Below, piece by piece: positions 32,550 to 41,550 of a DNA stretch of 64,000 nucleotides. The position numbers and the translations under genes are program-made. The notes under the pieces are model-generated. The model had not been told where the DNA came from and ran no database searches. It saw nothing but the letters and a program-made list of their open reading frames with translations. The DNA comes from UBA5364 sp050259235 (GTDB lineage Bacteria > Bacillota_I > Bacilli_A > RF39 > UBA660): assembly GCA_050259235.1 (NCBI GenBank), contig JBLNAG010000005.1:186001-250000 (forward strand). The letters run 5' to 3'. Every line of letters begins with the position of its first letter. Within the stretch, counting starts at the first letter, position 1.

Positions 32550-33698
32550 ATGAATTTAATTAATCATAAAAAACTCAAAGAACCGTATGAATCTCTATAC
32601 AAATTGAATATTGGGCAATCTCTTGATGAATTTGAAGCTGAAGAAGCAATGTTAGAGATTTTAAATGAAAAGAATTTAGAAAAGAGAGTTAGTCTTTTAA
32701 CAATGCTGCTAAATGGAGTTATGATTAAAGGTCCTTCTGTTTCTGAAATAAAAGGATTATTAAATGCTTCATTATCATTGGATAATATATTTAAAAAGGA
32801 AAAGCCAAAAATAAAATTGCCAAAAAATGAGTTATTGGTTGGAGTAGCATCAAGTGGTAAAAAAGGTTTTAAAACAATAAATATTACAACCCCTGCAAGT
32901 TTTGTTGCAGCTGCTTGTGGTGCATATACTGCAAAAGCATGTTCTCATTCAACATCTTCAAAAACAGGATCTTCTGATTTTTTAGAGATAGTTGGTATTA
33001 ATATAAATATTCCTTTAAATGAAAAAATTAAAATACTTCAAGAAAAGAAAATTTCATTTTTTTCAATAGAAGATACAACCCCAAATTTTGCTGATGTTTA
33101 TGGTGGTGTTTTTTATGCTCCACATGCTATGAGTTTTGCCTTGGCTGGATTAAGTTTTCCAGTTAAGATTGATTCTCTAGCTTATGGTTTGTCTCACCCT
33201 AATGTAAAACTATCATTAGAAGTGTATAAGGAATACGGTTTTAAAAATGTTTTAGTGTATACTTCGACTGAAGATGGAGTTCATTATTTAGATGAATTGC
33301 CAATTGCAGGGCATGTAAATTTAGTCGGTATGAAAAATGGGAAAGTTGGACGACAAATATCAGCTAACATTAAAGAAGGATTTACTCTTAATCCAAGTTA
33401 TAATCTAAATGAAATCGCTGAAAAAGAAGATCGAATTGAAAATGTTAAAGCCTCTCTAAAAGTACTTCAAGGTACAGGATTAGAAAGTCATACTGATGCA
33501 ATATGCATTAATGCTGCACTTATTATTCTTTTGGCAAAAAAAGTTAATTCATTAAATGAGGGGTATTTATTAGCAAAAGAAAATATTAAAAATGGAAATG
33601 TTTTTAAATTATTTTTAGATGTAGTTGAAATGTATGGTGGAAGTAAAGAAAAGATATATAATCTAATTGATGAAAACTGCAAAATTAAGTCAAATTAA
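32550..33698 (+). CDS. TrpD-like phosphoribosyltransferase family protein
   Basis: A 382-aa protein with the fold of anthranilate phosphoribosyltransferase/nucleoside phosphorylase family 3. Key stretch: FKTINITTPASFVAAACGAY, then HSTSSKTGSSDFLE, matching the TrpD substrate loops (NRSVSSKSGSADVLE in typical TrpD). The PRPP-binding GTGGD loop is replaced by ASSGKKG near residue 100, so the sugar-phosphate donor or the activity may differ. No other tryptophan-pathway gene is present, but TrpRS and a TrpRS-like protein follow. An AAAGGAG site precedes the ATG. Confidence 0.78.
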   Translation: MNLINHKKLKEPYESLYKLNIGQSLDEFEAEEAMLEILNEKNLEKRVSLLTMLLNGVMIKGPSVSEIKGLLNASLSLDNIFKKEKPKIKLPKNELLVGVASSGKKGFKTINITTPASFVAAACGAYTAKACSHSTSSKTGSSDFLEIVGININIPLNEKIKILQEKKISFFSIEDTTPNFADVYGGVFYAPHAMSFALAGLSFPVKIDSLAYGLSHPNVKLSLEVYKEYGFKNVLVYTSTEDGVHYLDELPIAGHVNLVGMKNGKVGRQISANIKEGFTLNPSYNLNEIAEKEDRIENVKASLKVLQGTGLESHTDAICINAALIILLAKKVNSLNEGYLLAKENIKNGNVFKLFLDVVEMYGGSKEKIYNLIDENCKIKSN

Positions 33699-33906
33699 TT
33701 TGTAAAAAATTATTAATATTTATAAATTTTAATATGTAAGTAAATACAATAATCTTTACTTTAATAATAAACAAAAAAATAACATAAAATGATAAAATTA
33801 TCAGACATTCTTATAGCTCAATAAAATAGATTAATTTTTATTTTTATGTTATTATATAGTAGTAATAAATAATATATTATAATATGTAGTGATTTGAGGT
33901 GTAATA

Positions 33907-35094
33907 ATGAAAGAAAATTTTGATTTATCAGATGATGAATTAAGAGAATTAGCTGAAAAGCAAAATAAATCAATAGAAGAAGTTGCTAATGATTATAAAT
34001 ATGCTTTAAAAGATCTAGAATATACCAATAAAAGAATAAGCGAAATAATTGATAACTTTAAATATACCGAATTTCCTAGTGATGTTCTATTACACGGGTA
34101 TGGGGAAAATGATGAACTTAATACAAAATATATGTGTTTTGACAATTTAGAAGTTTTTGATAAAATTCCTTCAACGGAGTTGGCGATTGTAACAGGCTTT
34201 GGTCCTACAAATTCTCCGACAGCTGGAACTCTTTCTGCCATTTTTAGAGTATTGGAACTTCAAAAACAAACAGGCATATATACTCATATAATTATTTCTG
34301 AATTAAGTGCATTAAACTCAAGACAAAAACCATTAAATGAATTAATAACAAATTCTCATCAATTTATATCTTTTATTAAAAAACTAGGATTTGATGAACA
34401 AAATGGTGAGATTAGGACACATAATCACCATGATCATTCTAGAGTATTCTCACTTGTTTCTAGTGTATTAAAAGTTAATGATTTTCTTGAAAACAGTGAA
34501 GCAACTGATGACATGTATAAGAGATTAAATTTATTGGGTAATGATTTCTCGACAATGGTAAGTCAAACTTTTACAATTACAGATATAATATTACCTATAA
34601 TACGTGATAAGAAACAAGGTGTGATTGTTCCGGCTGGATTGGAGGAACACCACTATCCATATTTAGCGAGAGTAGCCCTTAATAGAATGAAATTAAAAAA
34701 TGGTGGAATTGACAGTTTGACTTGTCATAATCCAGAAGTTGGTGCGATATATGGAAAACTTATTAGTGGACTTTTTCCTTATATAAAAATGTCAAAAAGT
34801 ATTCAAGATTCGTCTATTAATTTAGGGGATAGTAAAGAGGATTTACATAAGAAGATTATTAACTGTGGAAAAAGGAACGAGAAAGTTATTTTACAAATGA
34901 TGGTACTTGCTTCTAATTGGAGTCCGGAAAAGATAAGTAAAGCAAAAAAAACTTTTGACAATTTAGAAACAAATTATGCTGATTGGGAAAAAATAAAGTA
35001 TGATTATTTAGATTTTTTTACTGAAATTAAAACTCTTTGGGATAATTCAAAATACGAAGAGGAAATCAATACATACAATGAACTATTTATATAA
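33907..35094 (+). CDS. TrpRS-like class I aminoacyl-tRNA synthetase fold protein lacking HIGH
   Basis: A 395-aa protein that looks like an archaeal-type tryptophanyl-tRNA synthetase. TGFGPTNSPTAGTLSAI (about residues 96-112) occupies the place of TGRGPS...HxGHL, and a clear KMSKS loop (residues 294-298) is followed by SSINLGDSKEDLHKKI. The HIGH motif is degraded to TAGT: both histidines are lost while KMSKS is kept. It also has a His-rich stretch (HNHHDHSR) and a 50-residue helical N-terminal extension. It may bind Trp-like or adenylate ligands rather than charge tRNA. It is 208 bases after the TrpD-like gene, possibly with its own promoter, and 15 bases before the next HAD. Confidence 0.72.
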   Translation: MKENFDLSDDELRELAEKQNKSIEEVANDYKYALKDLEYTNKRISEIIDNFKYTEFPSDVLLHGYGENDELNTKYMCFDNLEVFDKIPSTELAIVTGFGPTNSPTAGTLSAIFRVLELQKQTGIYTHIIISELSALNSRQKPLNELITNSHQFISFIKKLGFDEQNGEIRTHNHHDHSRVFSLVSSVLKVNDFLENSEATDDMYKRLNLLGNDFSTMVSQTFTITDIILPIIRDKKQGVIVPAGLEEHHYPYLARVALNRMKLKNGGIDSLTCHNPEVGAIYGKLISGLFPYIKMSKSIQDSSINLGDSKEDLHKKIINCGKRNEKVILQMMVLASNWSPEKISKAKKTFDNLETNYADWEKIKYDYLDFFTEIKTLWDNSKYEEEINTYNELFI

Positions 35095-35109
35095 AAAGGA
35101 TTGTGAATT

Positions 35110-35934
35110 ATGAAATTAATAGTATGTGATATGAGTGGAATAGTATCTATTAAAGGAGTGAACAATAGTGAACTTTTAGATGTTTTTCCAAATCTTAAAA
35201 ACTTTCAATATACATTTTGCACAGGTAAAGGATATATGGGTGGTTATGATACGATAAAAGATTATGACATTCCACTTCCTTTGATAGTTGAAAATGGAAG
35301 TGTATTAGTATCAAAAGATGGTAAAGTTATACATGCTGAAAGCATTGATAATGATAGTGTGTGTGAACTAATAGATGAAATATTCGAAATGAAATATGAA
35401 TTTATTGCTTTCGTTAATCTAATAACTCATAAATACAAATTTTTACGCGGTAAAAAGGATTTATCCGAAGAATTGAGTAGACCATATTTTTTTAGTGAAG
35501 AAACCTTTTATGATAAAGAACAATATAAGAAGTCAATAAAAGATCATGATATTGTTAGAATAATTACTAGGGGTTTGGAAGTAAAGGATTCTATAAAAAG
35601 TGCCAATAAGTTTCATGTAGTTGTTTCTGAACAAGAGTATCATTCTTTTTGTAAACCTGGTAAAAATAAAAAAAGTGGTATAATAAAACTTGTAGAAAAA
35701 TATGGATTTAATTTAGAAGATGTTATTATTATAGGAAATGATTCAAATGACATTGATATGTTTGGATTGGATTGTGGATTAAAAATTGCTACTGGCAACA
35801 ATAATACACCAAAAGAGTTATTGGAACTTGCTGATGTATTTGTAAAATTAGATGAGTTACCTAATTTTCTAGTAGAAATTGACAAAAATCCAAACAATAT
35901 GTTAAAATATAGGGGTTCAAAGGGGGAATTCTAA
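35110..35934 (+). CDS. HAD phosphatase, Cof-type, with altered motif I
   Basis: A 274-aa HAD-superfamily protein of the C2-cap (Cof/MPGP) type. Motif I reads VCDMSGIV: the nucleophile Asp7 is kept, but the general acid two residues later is Ser9 instead of Asp. The motif II region is FCTGKG, the cap is large, and motif IV is IIIGNDSNDIDMFG, with KPGKNKKSGI supplying the lysine. Loss of the second Asp may weaken or change catalysis. Its stop overlaps the TrpRS start (TAATG), so it is tightly coupled to trpS. Confidence 0.8.
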   Translation: MKLIVCDMSGIVSIKGVNNSELLDVFPNLKNFQYTFCTGKGYMGGYDTIKDYDIPLPLIVENGSVLVSKDGKVIHAESIDNDSVCELIDEIFEMKYEFIAFVNLITHKYKFLRGKKDLSEELSRPYFFSEETFYDKEQYKKSIKDHDIVRIITRGLEVKDSIKSANKFHVVVSEQEYHSFCKPGKNKKSGIIKLVEKYGFNLEDVIIIGNDSNDIDMFGLDCGLKIATGNNNTPKELLELADVFVKLDELPNFLVEIDKNPNNMLKYRGSKGEF

Positions 35935-37055
35935 TGAAAGATACAATTTTGACAGGAGATCGTCCAACAGGAAGATTGCATTTAGGACATTATGTTGGAT
36001 CATTAATGAATCGAGTTAATCTTCAAAACTCAGGGAAGTATGAGGATATTTTCATTATGATTGCTGATTCACAAGCTACAACAGACAATGCTAATAATAT
36101 TGAAAAAATAAGACAAAATGTTATAGAAGTCGCATTAGATTATTTAGCATGTGGAATAGATCCTAATAAGAGTACAATTTTTCTTCAATCACAAATTCCA
36201 GAATTAACAGAATTAACATTTTATTATATGAATTTAGTAACTTTAGCTAGATTACAAAGAAATCCTACTGTGAAAGAAGAAATAAAAACAAAAAACTTTG
36301 AAAAAAGTATTCCAGCAGGTTTCTTAACATATCCAGTTAGTCAAGCTGCTGATATAACAGCTTTTGGCGCAAACATTGTTCCAGTTGGTGATGATCAATT
36401 ACCAATGATCGAACAAACAAGAGAAATTGTTAGAAGTTTTAATTCAACTTATGGAAATACTTTAGTAGAGCCAAAAGAACTATTACCAGAGAATGAAAAT
36501 TGTAGTAGATTACCTGGTTTAGATGGAAAATCAAAAATGAGTAAATCTTTAGGAAATTGTATTTATCTAGCTGATTCACCTGAAGAAATAAAGACGAAAA
36601 TAATGGGGATGTTTACTGATCCAAATCATTTAAGAGTGGAAGATCCAGGAAACACAAAAAATAATCCAGTATTTATATACTTAGAGGCTTTTGCAAAAGA
36701 TAAACATTTTGAAAAGTATCTACCAGAATATAAAAATTTAGATGAACTAAAAGCTCATTATGAACGTGGTGGACTAGGTGATATGAAAGTAAAAAGATTC
36801 TTAAATGATGTTGTTCAAGAGTTATTAGCACCAATTCGTGCAAGAAGAGAACAATATCAAAGACATATTCCAGAAGTTTATCAAATATTGTTTGCAGGAA
36901 GTCAAAAGGCACGTGGTGTAGCTGCACAAACATTATCAAGAGTTAAAAAAGCTATTGGACTTAATTATTTTGAAGATATTGATTTAATTGCTGAACAGTC
37001 AAAAAGATTTGCACAAGCAGCTGATTCAATTGAAACGACTCCAAAAAAAAAATAG
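35934..37055 (+). CDS. trpS: Tryptophanyl-tRNA synthetase
   Basis: A bacterial TrpRS of 373 aa that charges tRNA-Trp. HIGH-type motif RLHLGHYVGS (about residues 14-23), TDNANN, the Trp-binding segment YPVSQAADITAFGANIVPVGDDQ, GLDGKSKMSKSLGN (KMSKS about 203) and a normal C-terminal anticodon-binding helix set are present. It overlaps the preceding HAD by one base. Being the last gene of an unusual cluster, it may be either the only TrpRS of the cell or a second copy, for instance one tolerant to a Trp analogue. Confidence 0.94.
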   Translation: MKDTILTGDRPTGRLHLGHYVGSLMNRVNLQNSGKYEDIFIMIADSQATTDNANNIEKIRQNVIEVALDYLACGIDPNKSTIFLQSQIPELTELTFYYMNLVTLARLQRNPTVKEEIKTKNFEKSIPAGFLTYPVSQAADITAFGANIVPVGDDQLPMIEQTREIVRSFNSTYGNTLVEPKELLPENENCSRLPGLDGKSKMSKSLGNCIYLADSPEEIKTKIMGMFTDPNHLRVEDPGNTKNNPVFIYLEAFAKDKHFEKYLPEYKNLDELKAHYERGGLGDMKVKRFLNDVVQELLAPIRARREQYQRHIPEVYQILFAGSQKARGVAAQTLSRVKKAIGLNYFEDIDLIAEQSKRFAQAADSIETTPKKK

Positions 37056-37090
37056 AAGATATGGACTCTTAAAAATAAATAATTAAAATT

Positions 37091-37117
37091 AAAACAAGAT
37101 TAAATCTTGTTTTTTTT
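37091..37117. terminator. Bidirectional terminator between trpS and the HprK-like gene
   Basis: A perfect 10-bp stem AAAACAAGAT/ATCTTGTTTT with a TAA loop, flanked by A and T runs. Confidence 0.85.
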
Positions 37118-37122
37118 ATTTA

Positions 37123-38277
37123 CTATAAATCAATTTTTTGGGTTAAAAGATCAAAGTTATCTTTATAATCAAATCCAGACGATACTGAATAACTCTTTAC
37201 ATTTGTAAATATTTCCATTAATTCTTCTTTTCGTTTGTTTTTATTTAAATTTGTAATATCAGTTAGTCCTTTAAAAAGCATAACAGTAGGGGCAAGACTT
37301 AATTCTAAAAATCTCTCAACATTTTCAGTAGGACAGTTTTTTTCAATGGTCATGCCTAAATTATCCTTATCAAGTGATACTTTTAATGAATGAGTTATTT
37401 TATTGTTGGTAATATTATTTTTATTTTTACATAGAGAATCAAAATCTATTGACATTTGTTCTTTTTTTCCAAGTTCAAATAATTCTTTTTTATCAACATG
37501 TGCCATAGATAAGAATGAATCATTGATAAATCCCAATTTATCAAAAAACTCTTTGAATTCAAGATAAGTGCCAACTCTTATATTGAAATAGTTTCTTATG
37601 TTGAAATTAAGTATTTCACCATGTTTGGTGATGTAGGTAGTTTCTTCTGTAATAATTTGCCAACCGTTTGTTAAAAACAACAATGCAAAAGTAGTCTTTC
37701 CACCTAAAGAAGAGTTACTAATGAGAATATTGGTTTTCCCATTACTTACTAATCCACCGTGAACTGCATATAAGTCAGCATATAATAAGTAGGGAGTTAA
37801 TAACAAAATATTAACCATAGTCAATGCTTTTTTTTCATTCTTAATTATCATTAAGCATTGATTAGTTTTTGTATTGTAAATATAATAAAAATACTCATAG
37901 CATTTGATAATATAAAATTCATTATCCTTTGTGCATTTGGCGGCAGAAGTATTATGTGTAGCAATATTAAATTCTGCTATTCTATCATTTGATGACCAAT
38001 CCTCATTATAAAATATAGATTCAATTTTTTGAAAGATATCTTCATTCTCAGAAACATATGCATTAATAATATTACAATCATTGTTCTGCGAAGCATTTAA
38101 CAATCTATTGAAAGATTTACTAAATTCCTCCAATTTATCAGAGCATAAATTAGAATCACAAGTAATGATTGTTTTTAGATTATCGCTAACTAAATTATGT
38201 AATGTATAATTTTTTCCATTCATAATAGTTTCTAAACTATCACAAAAGATTTTATTTATTCTTGTGGTTAAATCCAT
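37123..38277 (-). CDS. HprK-like kinase family protein
   Basis: A 384-aa protein with an HPr-kinase/PEPCK-like core. AVHGGLV (residue about 176) precedes a P-loop ISNSSLGGKTTFALLFL (about 189-204) in which LGGKTT replaces GxxGxGKS. GWQIITEETTYI follows, like the metal-binding acidic loop. Such HprK-related proteins often occur with a nucleotidyltransferase in peptide natural-product (lasso-type) and surface-polymer clusters. The start is taken at ATG 38277; a TTG three codons upstream is possible. It is second in a two-gene operon, 17 bases after its partner. Confidence 0.75.
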   Translation of the reverse strand: MDLTTRINKIFCDSLETIMNGKNYTLHNLVSDNLKTIITCDSNLCSDKLEEFSKSFNRLLNASQNNDCNIINAYVSENEDIFQKIESIFYNEDWSSNDRIAEFNIATHNTSAAKCTKDNEFYIIKCYEYFYYIYNTKTNQCLMIIKNEKKALTMVNILLLTPYLLYADLYAVHGGLVSNGKTNILISNSSLGGKTTFALLFLTNGWQIITEETTYITKHGEILNFNIRNYFNIRVGTYLEFKEFFDKLGFINDSFLSMAHVDKKELFELGKKEQMSIDFDSLCKNKNNITNNKITHSLKVSLDKDNLGMTIEKNCPTENVERFLELSLAPTVMLFKGLTDITNLNKNKRKEELMEIFTNVKSYSVSSGFDYKDNFDLLTQKIDL

Positions 38278-38294
38278 ATTTCTCAAATCCTCTT

Positions 38295-39386
38295 TTAATT
38301 ATATTTATTTATGATATCGTAAGAAAAAAGTCTATCAATTAAATTACCGGTGTCTTCCATTTTGTTTTCTGAATTATACTGATCAAAAATTTCTGTCATA
38401 ATTTTTTCGCCGATATAATTATATTTTTGATAAAGTATGTTTACGTTATCTATTTTCATTATGTCTGGGAAAATTTTAGCTGTATAATTTAGTGCAAAAA
38501 ACACTTGTTTGTCAAAATTATACTTAATAGAATCTTCAAATATTTTTTCTGGATTAATTGTCTCAAAATATTTTTGAATAAATAAATATAAATCAACAAA
38601 TTTATATAGATCTAACACTTTTCTTTTTTTAACAATATCCAATAATACTGAATCTTTATAAAGATGAATACATAATTGGATAAATAGATGTTCTTCTTTC
38701 AATGAGTAGATTGAAGAATTACTATCGATAGGGACAAGTATTCTTTCGTCTAAAAAGGAAGTTACTATCTCGTTGTTAGCATTTGGATTCCAATCTAATG
38801 AAAAATTAACATCTACATCGATAGTTTTAATAGTCACTTTATTTATAACTTTAATAAAAGGAGCTGTTTCACCTCTATCTTTTATACTTTGTGCAATAGT
38901 ATGATTATCAAATTCTTCAACAGTATCATTTTTATAATTATATTTTCCTTGCACAAAATCAAGTTCATATAAAGCTTTTTTAACTTCTTGGATTGAATCT
39001 TTAGATACAAGTATATCTATATCATTAGAAGCTCTAGTGCCTGCTGGGTAAAGTGTACTAGATAAAACTGAACCTTTTAAAAATACATGTTTAATATTAC
39101 ATTCACACAACTTTGAAGAAATATCTTTTATATATTCTTTTTGTAAATCTAATCTTAAACTCTGTGACTGATGAATCATATATATTGAAAAAAACACAGG
39201 GAAATCTAATTTCCTTATATTGATTGAGTTTATTCTTTCATAAGCAAGACCAGCTACTCGGTGATAACACAGATATCCTAAAACCTCAATCCAATTTATA
39301 CTTTTATCATCTAGGATTTCAATTAATTTATCTTTATTATTATCCATTTTTACTATTTCTAGTACAGCAGTGTGTTCCTTTTTCAT
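38295..39386 (-). CDS. Nucleotidyltransferase family protein (NTP_transf_5-like)
   Basis: A 363-aa protein with the nucleotidyltransferase core KHVFLKGSVLSSTLYPAG followed by TRASNDIDILVS: the GS helix and DxD metal site of the PF14907-type family. The N-terminal helical region has WIEVLGYLCYHRVAGLAYERI, typical of this family. ATG 39386 is chosen because AGGTGA lies six to seven bases upstream; the GTG at 39395 overlaps that site. It forms an operon with the HprK-like gene. The pair recurs in RiPP clusters; the substrate here is unknown. Confidence 0.78.
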   Translation of the reverse strand: MKKEHTAVLEIVKMDNNKDKLIEILDDKSINWIEVLGYLCYHRVAGLAYERINSINIRKLDFPVFFSIYMIHQSQSLRLDLQKEYIKDISSKLCECNIKHVFLKGSVLSSTLYPAGTRASNDIDILVSKDSIQEVKKALYELDFVQGKYNYKNDTVEEFDNHTIAQSIKDRGETAPFIKVINKVTIKTIDVDVNFSLDWNPNANNEIVTSFLDERILVPIDSNSSIYSLKEEHLFIQLCIHLYKDSVLLDIVKKRKVLDLYKFVDLYLFIQKYFETINPEKIFEDSIKYNFDKQVFFALNYTAKIFPDIMKIDNVNILYQKYNYIGEKIMTEIFDQYNSENKMEDTGNLIDRLFSYDIINKYN

Positions 39387-39731
39387 AAACTTCACCTATC
39401 TAAATTTCCATGCTTTGATAGGTACATTATAGTATAAAAGAATAGTTAAGTCAATCTTATTAAACAAATAGGGTTGGTGACAAATTTGTTTGCTATTTAA
39501 TGATTTGATTAGGAGTAATGAAACAATTAATATCAAAATAAAAGAAAAATATATGATAGAAGTAGTAAAAGGTGTTATATAAAAAATGGTGATGTTTTAA
39601 TATCCTGTTATATAATAAATATTAATTTTAACAAAAAGATAATTCAATTCATATGATAGTCTTTTTTAAATCCTATACAATAATAATCTAATATGTTAAA
39701 ATACGTTTAGTAGATGATGTTGGAGGTTATT
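39387..39731. other. Divergent intergenic region with nested palindrome
   Basis: No gene is supported; the open frames are shorter than 30 codons and lack good sites. It holds a palindrome ACAAATTTGT (39480-39489) nested within AAATAG/CTATTT arms (39466-39471, 39493-39498). This could be an operator or hairpin for the minus-strand operon. A precursor peptide gene was looked for on both strands and not found. Confidence 0.45.
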
Positions 39732-40820
39732 ATGACAGGAATATATGTTGGAAAATTCTTTCCGTTACATAATGGACATATTAATTGTATAAATAGTTTA
39801 ATTAAGATATGTGATAAAGTATATGTTGTTTTTTATAATAATCCATTAAAAGAAGCTAAATTAAATCAAGAATTAAGTTATAGTATTGATGAAAGAATTA
39901 TGGATGCTAAAGAAATATTTAAGAATGATAATGTTGAAATAGTAAATTATAATGTTAACCCTAATTTAATATTTCCTAAGGATTATTTAAAAATAAAAGA
40001 AGAAATATTAAATGTAGTGGGTATAGAAAAATTTGATATTCAAGTTTTTGGACAAGAGGAAGAAGAAATCTATAAGAATTATATTTATGCGGATAGATAT
40101 ATTGCTGAACCCTTATTACTATTACCAGATAATAAAAGTTTTCATGCTACACTAGTTAGAAATAACTATTTAAAATATCGAAAATATTTACCAGAAATAG
40201 TAAGAAATAGATTAGATAAGAAATATGCTAATAAAATAATTATTTGTGTTTCTGGGAAAAGTGGAAGTGGTAAAAGTACTTTATCTAAGTATATATTAGA
40301 TGAATATGATAATAGTATTCATATTGATATTGATAAGTTAGCGCATCAAGCATTAGAAGATGAATATACCAAGAAAAAAGTAATTGAAATTACTTCAAAC
40401 TCTATTTTAGATGAATCAAATAAAATAGATCGAAGGAAATTAGGCAATATTGTCTTTAATAATAAACAATTACAAGATAAAGTCTATAATCAAACTTGGA
40501 TCTATATGAATTCAATAATAAAAAAACATATATCAAATAGAGATAATTTAATAATTATACTAGATTGGTATAATATTGTTAATAAAGAAGAATATTGGAA
40601 TGAAAGAAATATTAAAATTATAACTAATAGAGAATATAACACAAGAAAAGAATATGTAATTGCTAGGGATAACATTACTGAAGATTATTTTGAATTAAGA
40701 GAAAAAAATGCTTTAACTTATGATGAATTAAAGATAGATTTAGTTATAAATATGGAAGATAATAAGAGAAATATAATGGATAAAATTGACAATTTATTTG
40801 AAAAAAGTATAAAGAATTGA
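39732..40820 (+). CDS. Cytidylyltransferase-like / dephospho-CoA kinase-like fusion
   Basis: A 362-aa two-domain protein. Residues 1-150 form an adenylyltransferase of the NadR/NadD/CoaD fold (GIYVGKFFPLHNGHINCI with the HNGH nucleotide motif). From about residue 170 a P-loop kinase follows (IICVSGKSGSGKSTLSKYI, DIDKLAHQAL, IDRRKLGNIVF), matching dephospho-CoA kinase CoaE. If both are active, one chain could do the last two CoA steps, or an NadR-like NMN step plus a kinase step. The start is ATG 39732, preceded by TGGAGG. It has a strong terminator and is alone. Confidence 0.82.
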   Translation: MTGIYVGKFFPLHNGHINCINSLIKICDKVYVVFYNNPLKEAKLNQELSYSIDERIMDAKEIFKNDNVEIVNYNVNPNLIFPKDYLKIKEEILNVVGIEKFDIQVFGQEEEEIYKNYIYADRYIAEPLLLLPDNKSFHATLVRNNYLKYRKYLPEIVRNRLDKKYANKIIICVSGKSGSGKSTLSKYILDEYDNSIHIDIDKLAHQALEDEYTKKKVIEITSNSILDESNKIDRRKLGNIVFNNKQLQDKVYNQTWIYMNSIIKKHISNRDNLIIILDWYNIVNKEEYWNERNIKIITNREYNTRKEYVIARDNITEDYFELREKNALTYDELKIDLVINMEDNKRNIMDKIDNLFEKSIKN

Positions 40821-40839
40821 CTAGTTTAGTCAATTCTTT
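40811..40839 (+). terminator. Terminator after the fusion gene
   Basis: A perfect 13-bp stem (40811-40823 with 40827-40839) including the stop codon. Confidence 0.85.
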
Positions 40840-40933
40840 TAAATTATAAAAGTTTGTTATATATTTCTAATATAAAATATGCTATAATTATTTCGAAATA
40901 TGATTATTTTTAAAGGCGAAGGAGTGAGTTAGT

Positions 40934-41500
40934 ATGAAAGTGATAGTAGCTACAAAAAATCCGGGTAAGGTTGAAGGAGCTAAAAAAGCTTTTTCTAACT
41001 ATTTTGAAAATTTAGAAGTAATAGGTATCCCTGCGTCTTCTAATGTAAGTGATGAACCAGTTAATGAAGAAATTTATGTAGGAGCTAAAAACAGGGTAAA
41101 GAATTTAAAGAAACATTGTTTAGAAAACAATATTGAAGGGGATATGTTTGTCTCTATTGAATCAGGTATTACTAATCAATTAGGTAGATGGATGATTGTT
41201 AATATTGCTGTTATTGAAGATAAAGCAAATTTTGAAAGCTATGGTATTAGCCCTGGTTTTCCAGTCCCAGAAAAATATGTTAATGATATTATTAAAGAAG
41301 AACTAGGCACAGTAATGGATAGAATATTTTGTGCTGAAGATTTAAGATCTAATCATGGGGGTATTGCGCTCTTAACTCATGATGTTATTTCAAGAATAGA
41401 TTTAACTGAATCTGCTTTTGTTATGGCATTAACTAAGTATATTAATGGCAATACTTGGAGTGATGTAGAACAAGATAGACAACTTAATTTAATAAAATAA
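40934..41500 (+). CDS. Non-canonical purine NTP phosphatase (YjjX/DUF84 type)
   Basis: A 188-aa house-cleaning enzyme that hydrolyses ITP/XTP. Family landmarks: VIVATKNPGKVEGAKKAF, VSDEPVNEEIYVGAKNRVKN, FVSIESGI, GISPGFPVP, and EDLRSNHGGIALLTHDVISR with ALTKYINGNTW. The length is typical. An AAGGAG site precedes the ATG. A strong terminator separates it from the next gene. Confidence 0.92.
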   Translation: MKVIVATKNPGKVEGAKKAFSNYFENLEVIGIPASSNVSDEPVNEEIYVGAKNRVKNLKKHCLENNIEGDMFVSIESGITNQLGRWMIVNIAVIEDKANFESYGISPGFPVPEKYVNDIIKEELGTVMDRIFCAEDLRSNHGGIALLTHDVISRIDLTESAFVMALTKYINGNTWSDVEQDRQLNLIK

Positions 41501-41503
41501 TGT

Positions 41504-41534
41504 AAAGACACTCTTTTTTGAGTGTCTTTATTTT
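41504..41534 (+). terminator. Terminator after the YjjX-type gene
   Basis: A 10-bp stem AAAGACACTC/GAGTGTCTTT with a T6 loop and a T-rich tail. Confidence 0.8.
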
Positions 41535-41550
41535 GGAAAGTAGGGATAAA

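Noticed and set aside
39500..39600. Precursor peptide gene near the HprK-like/nucleotidyltransferase pair
   Set aside because: Only frames of 7-25 codons exist, without consistent ribosome binding sites or a recognisable leader/core pattern.
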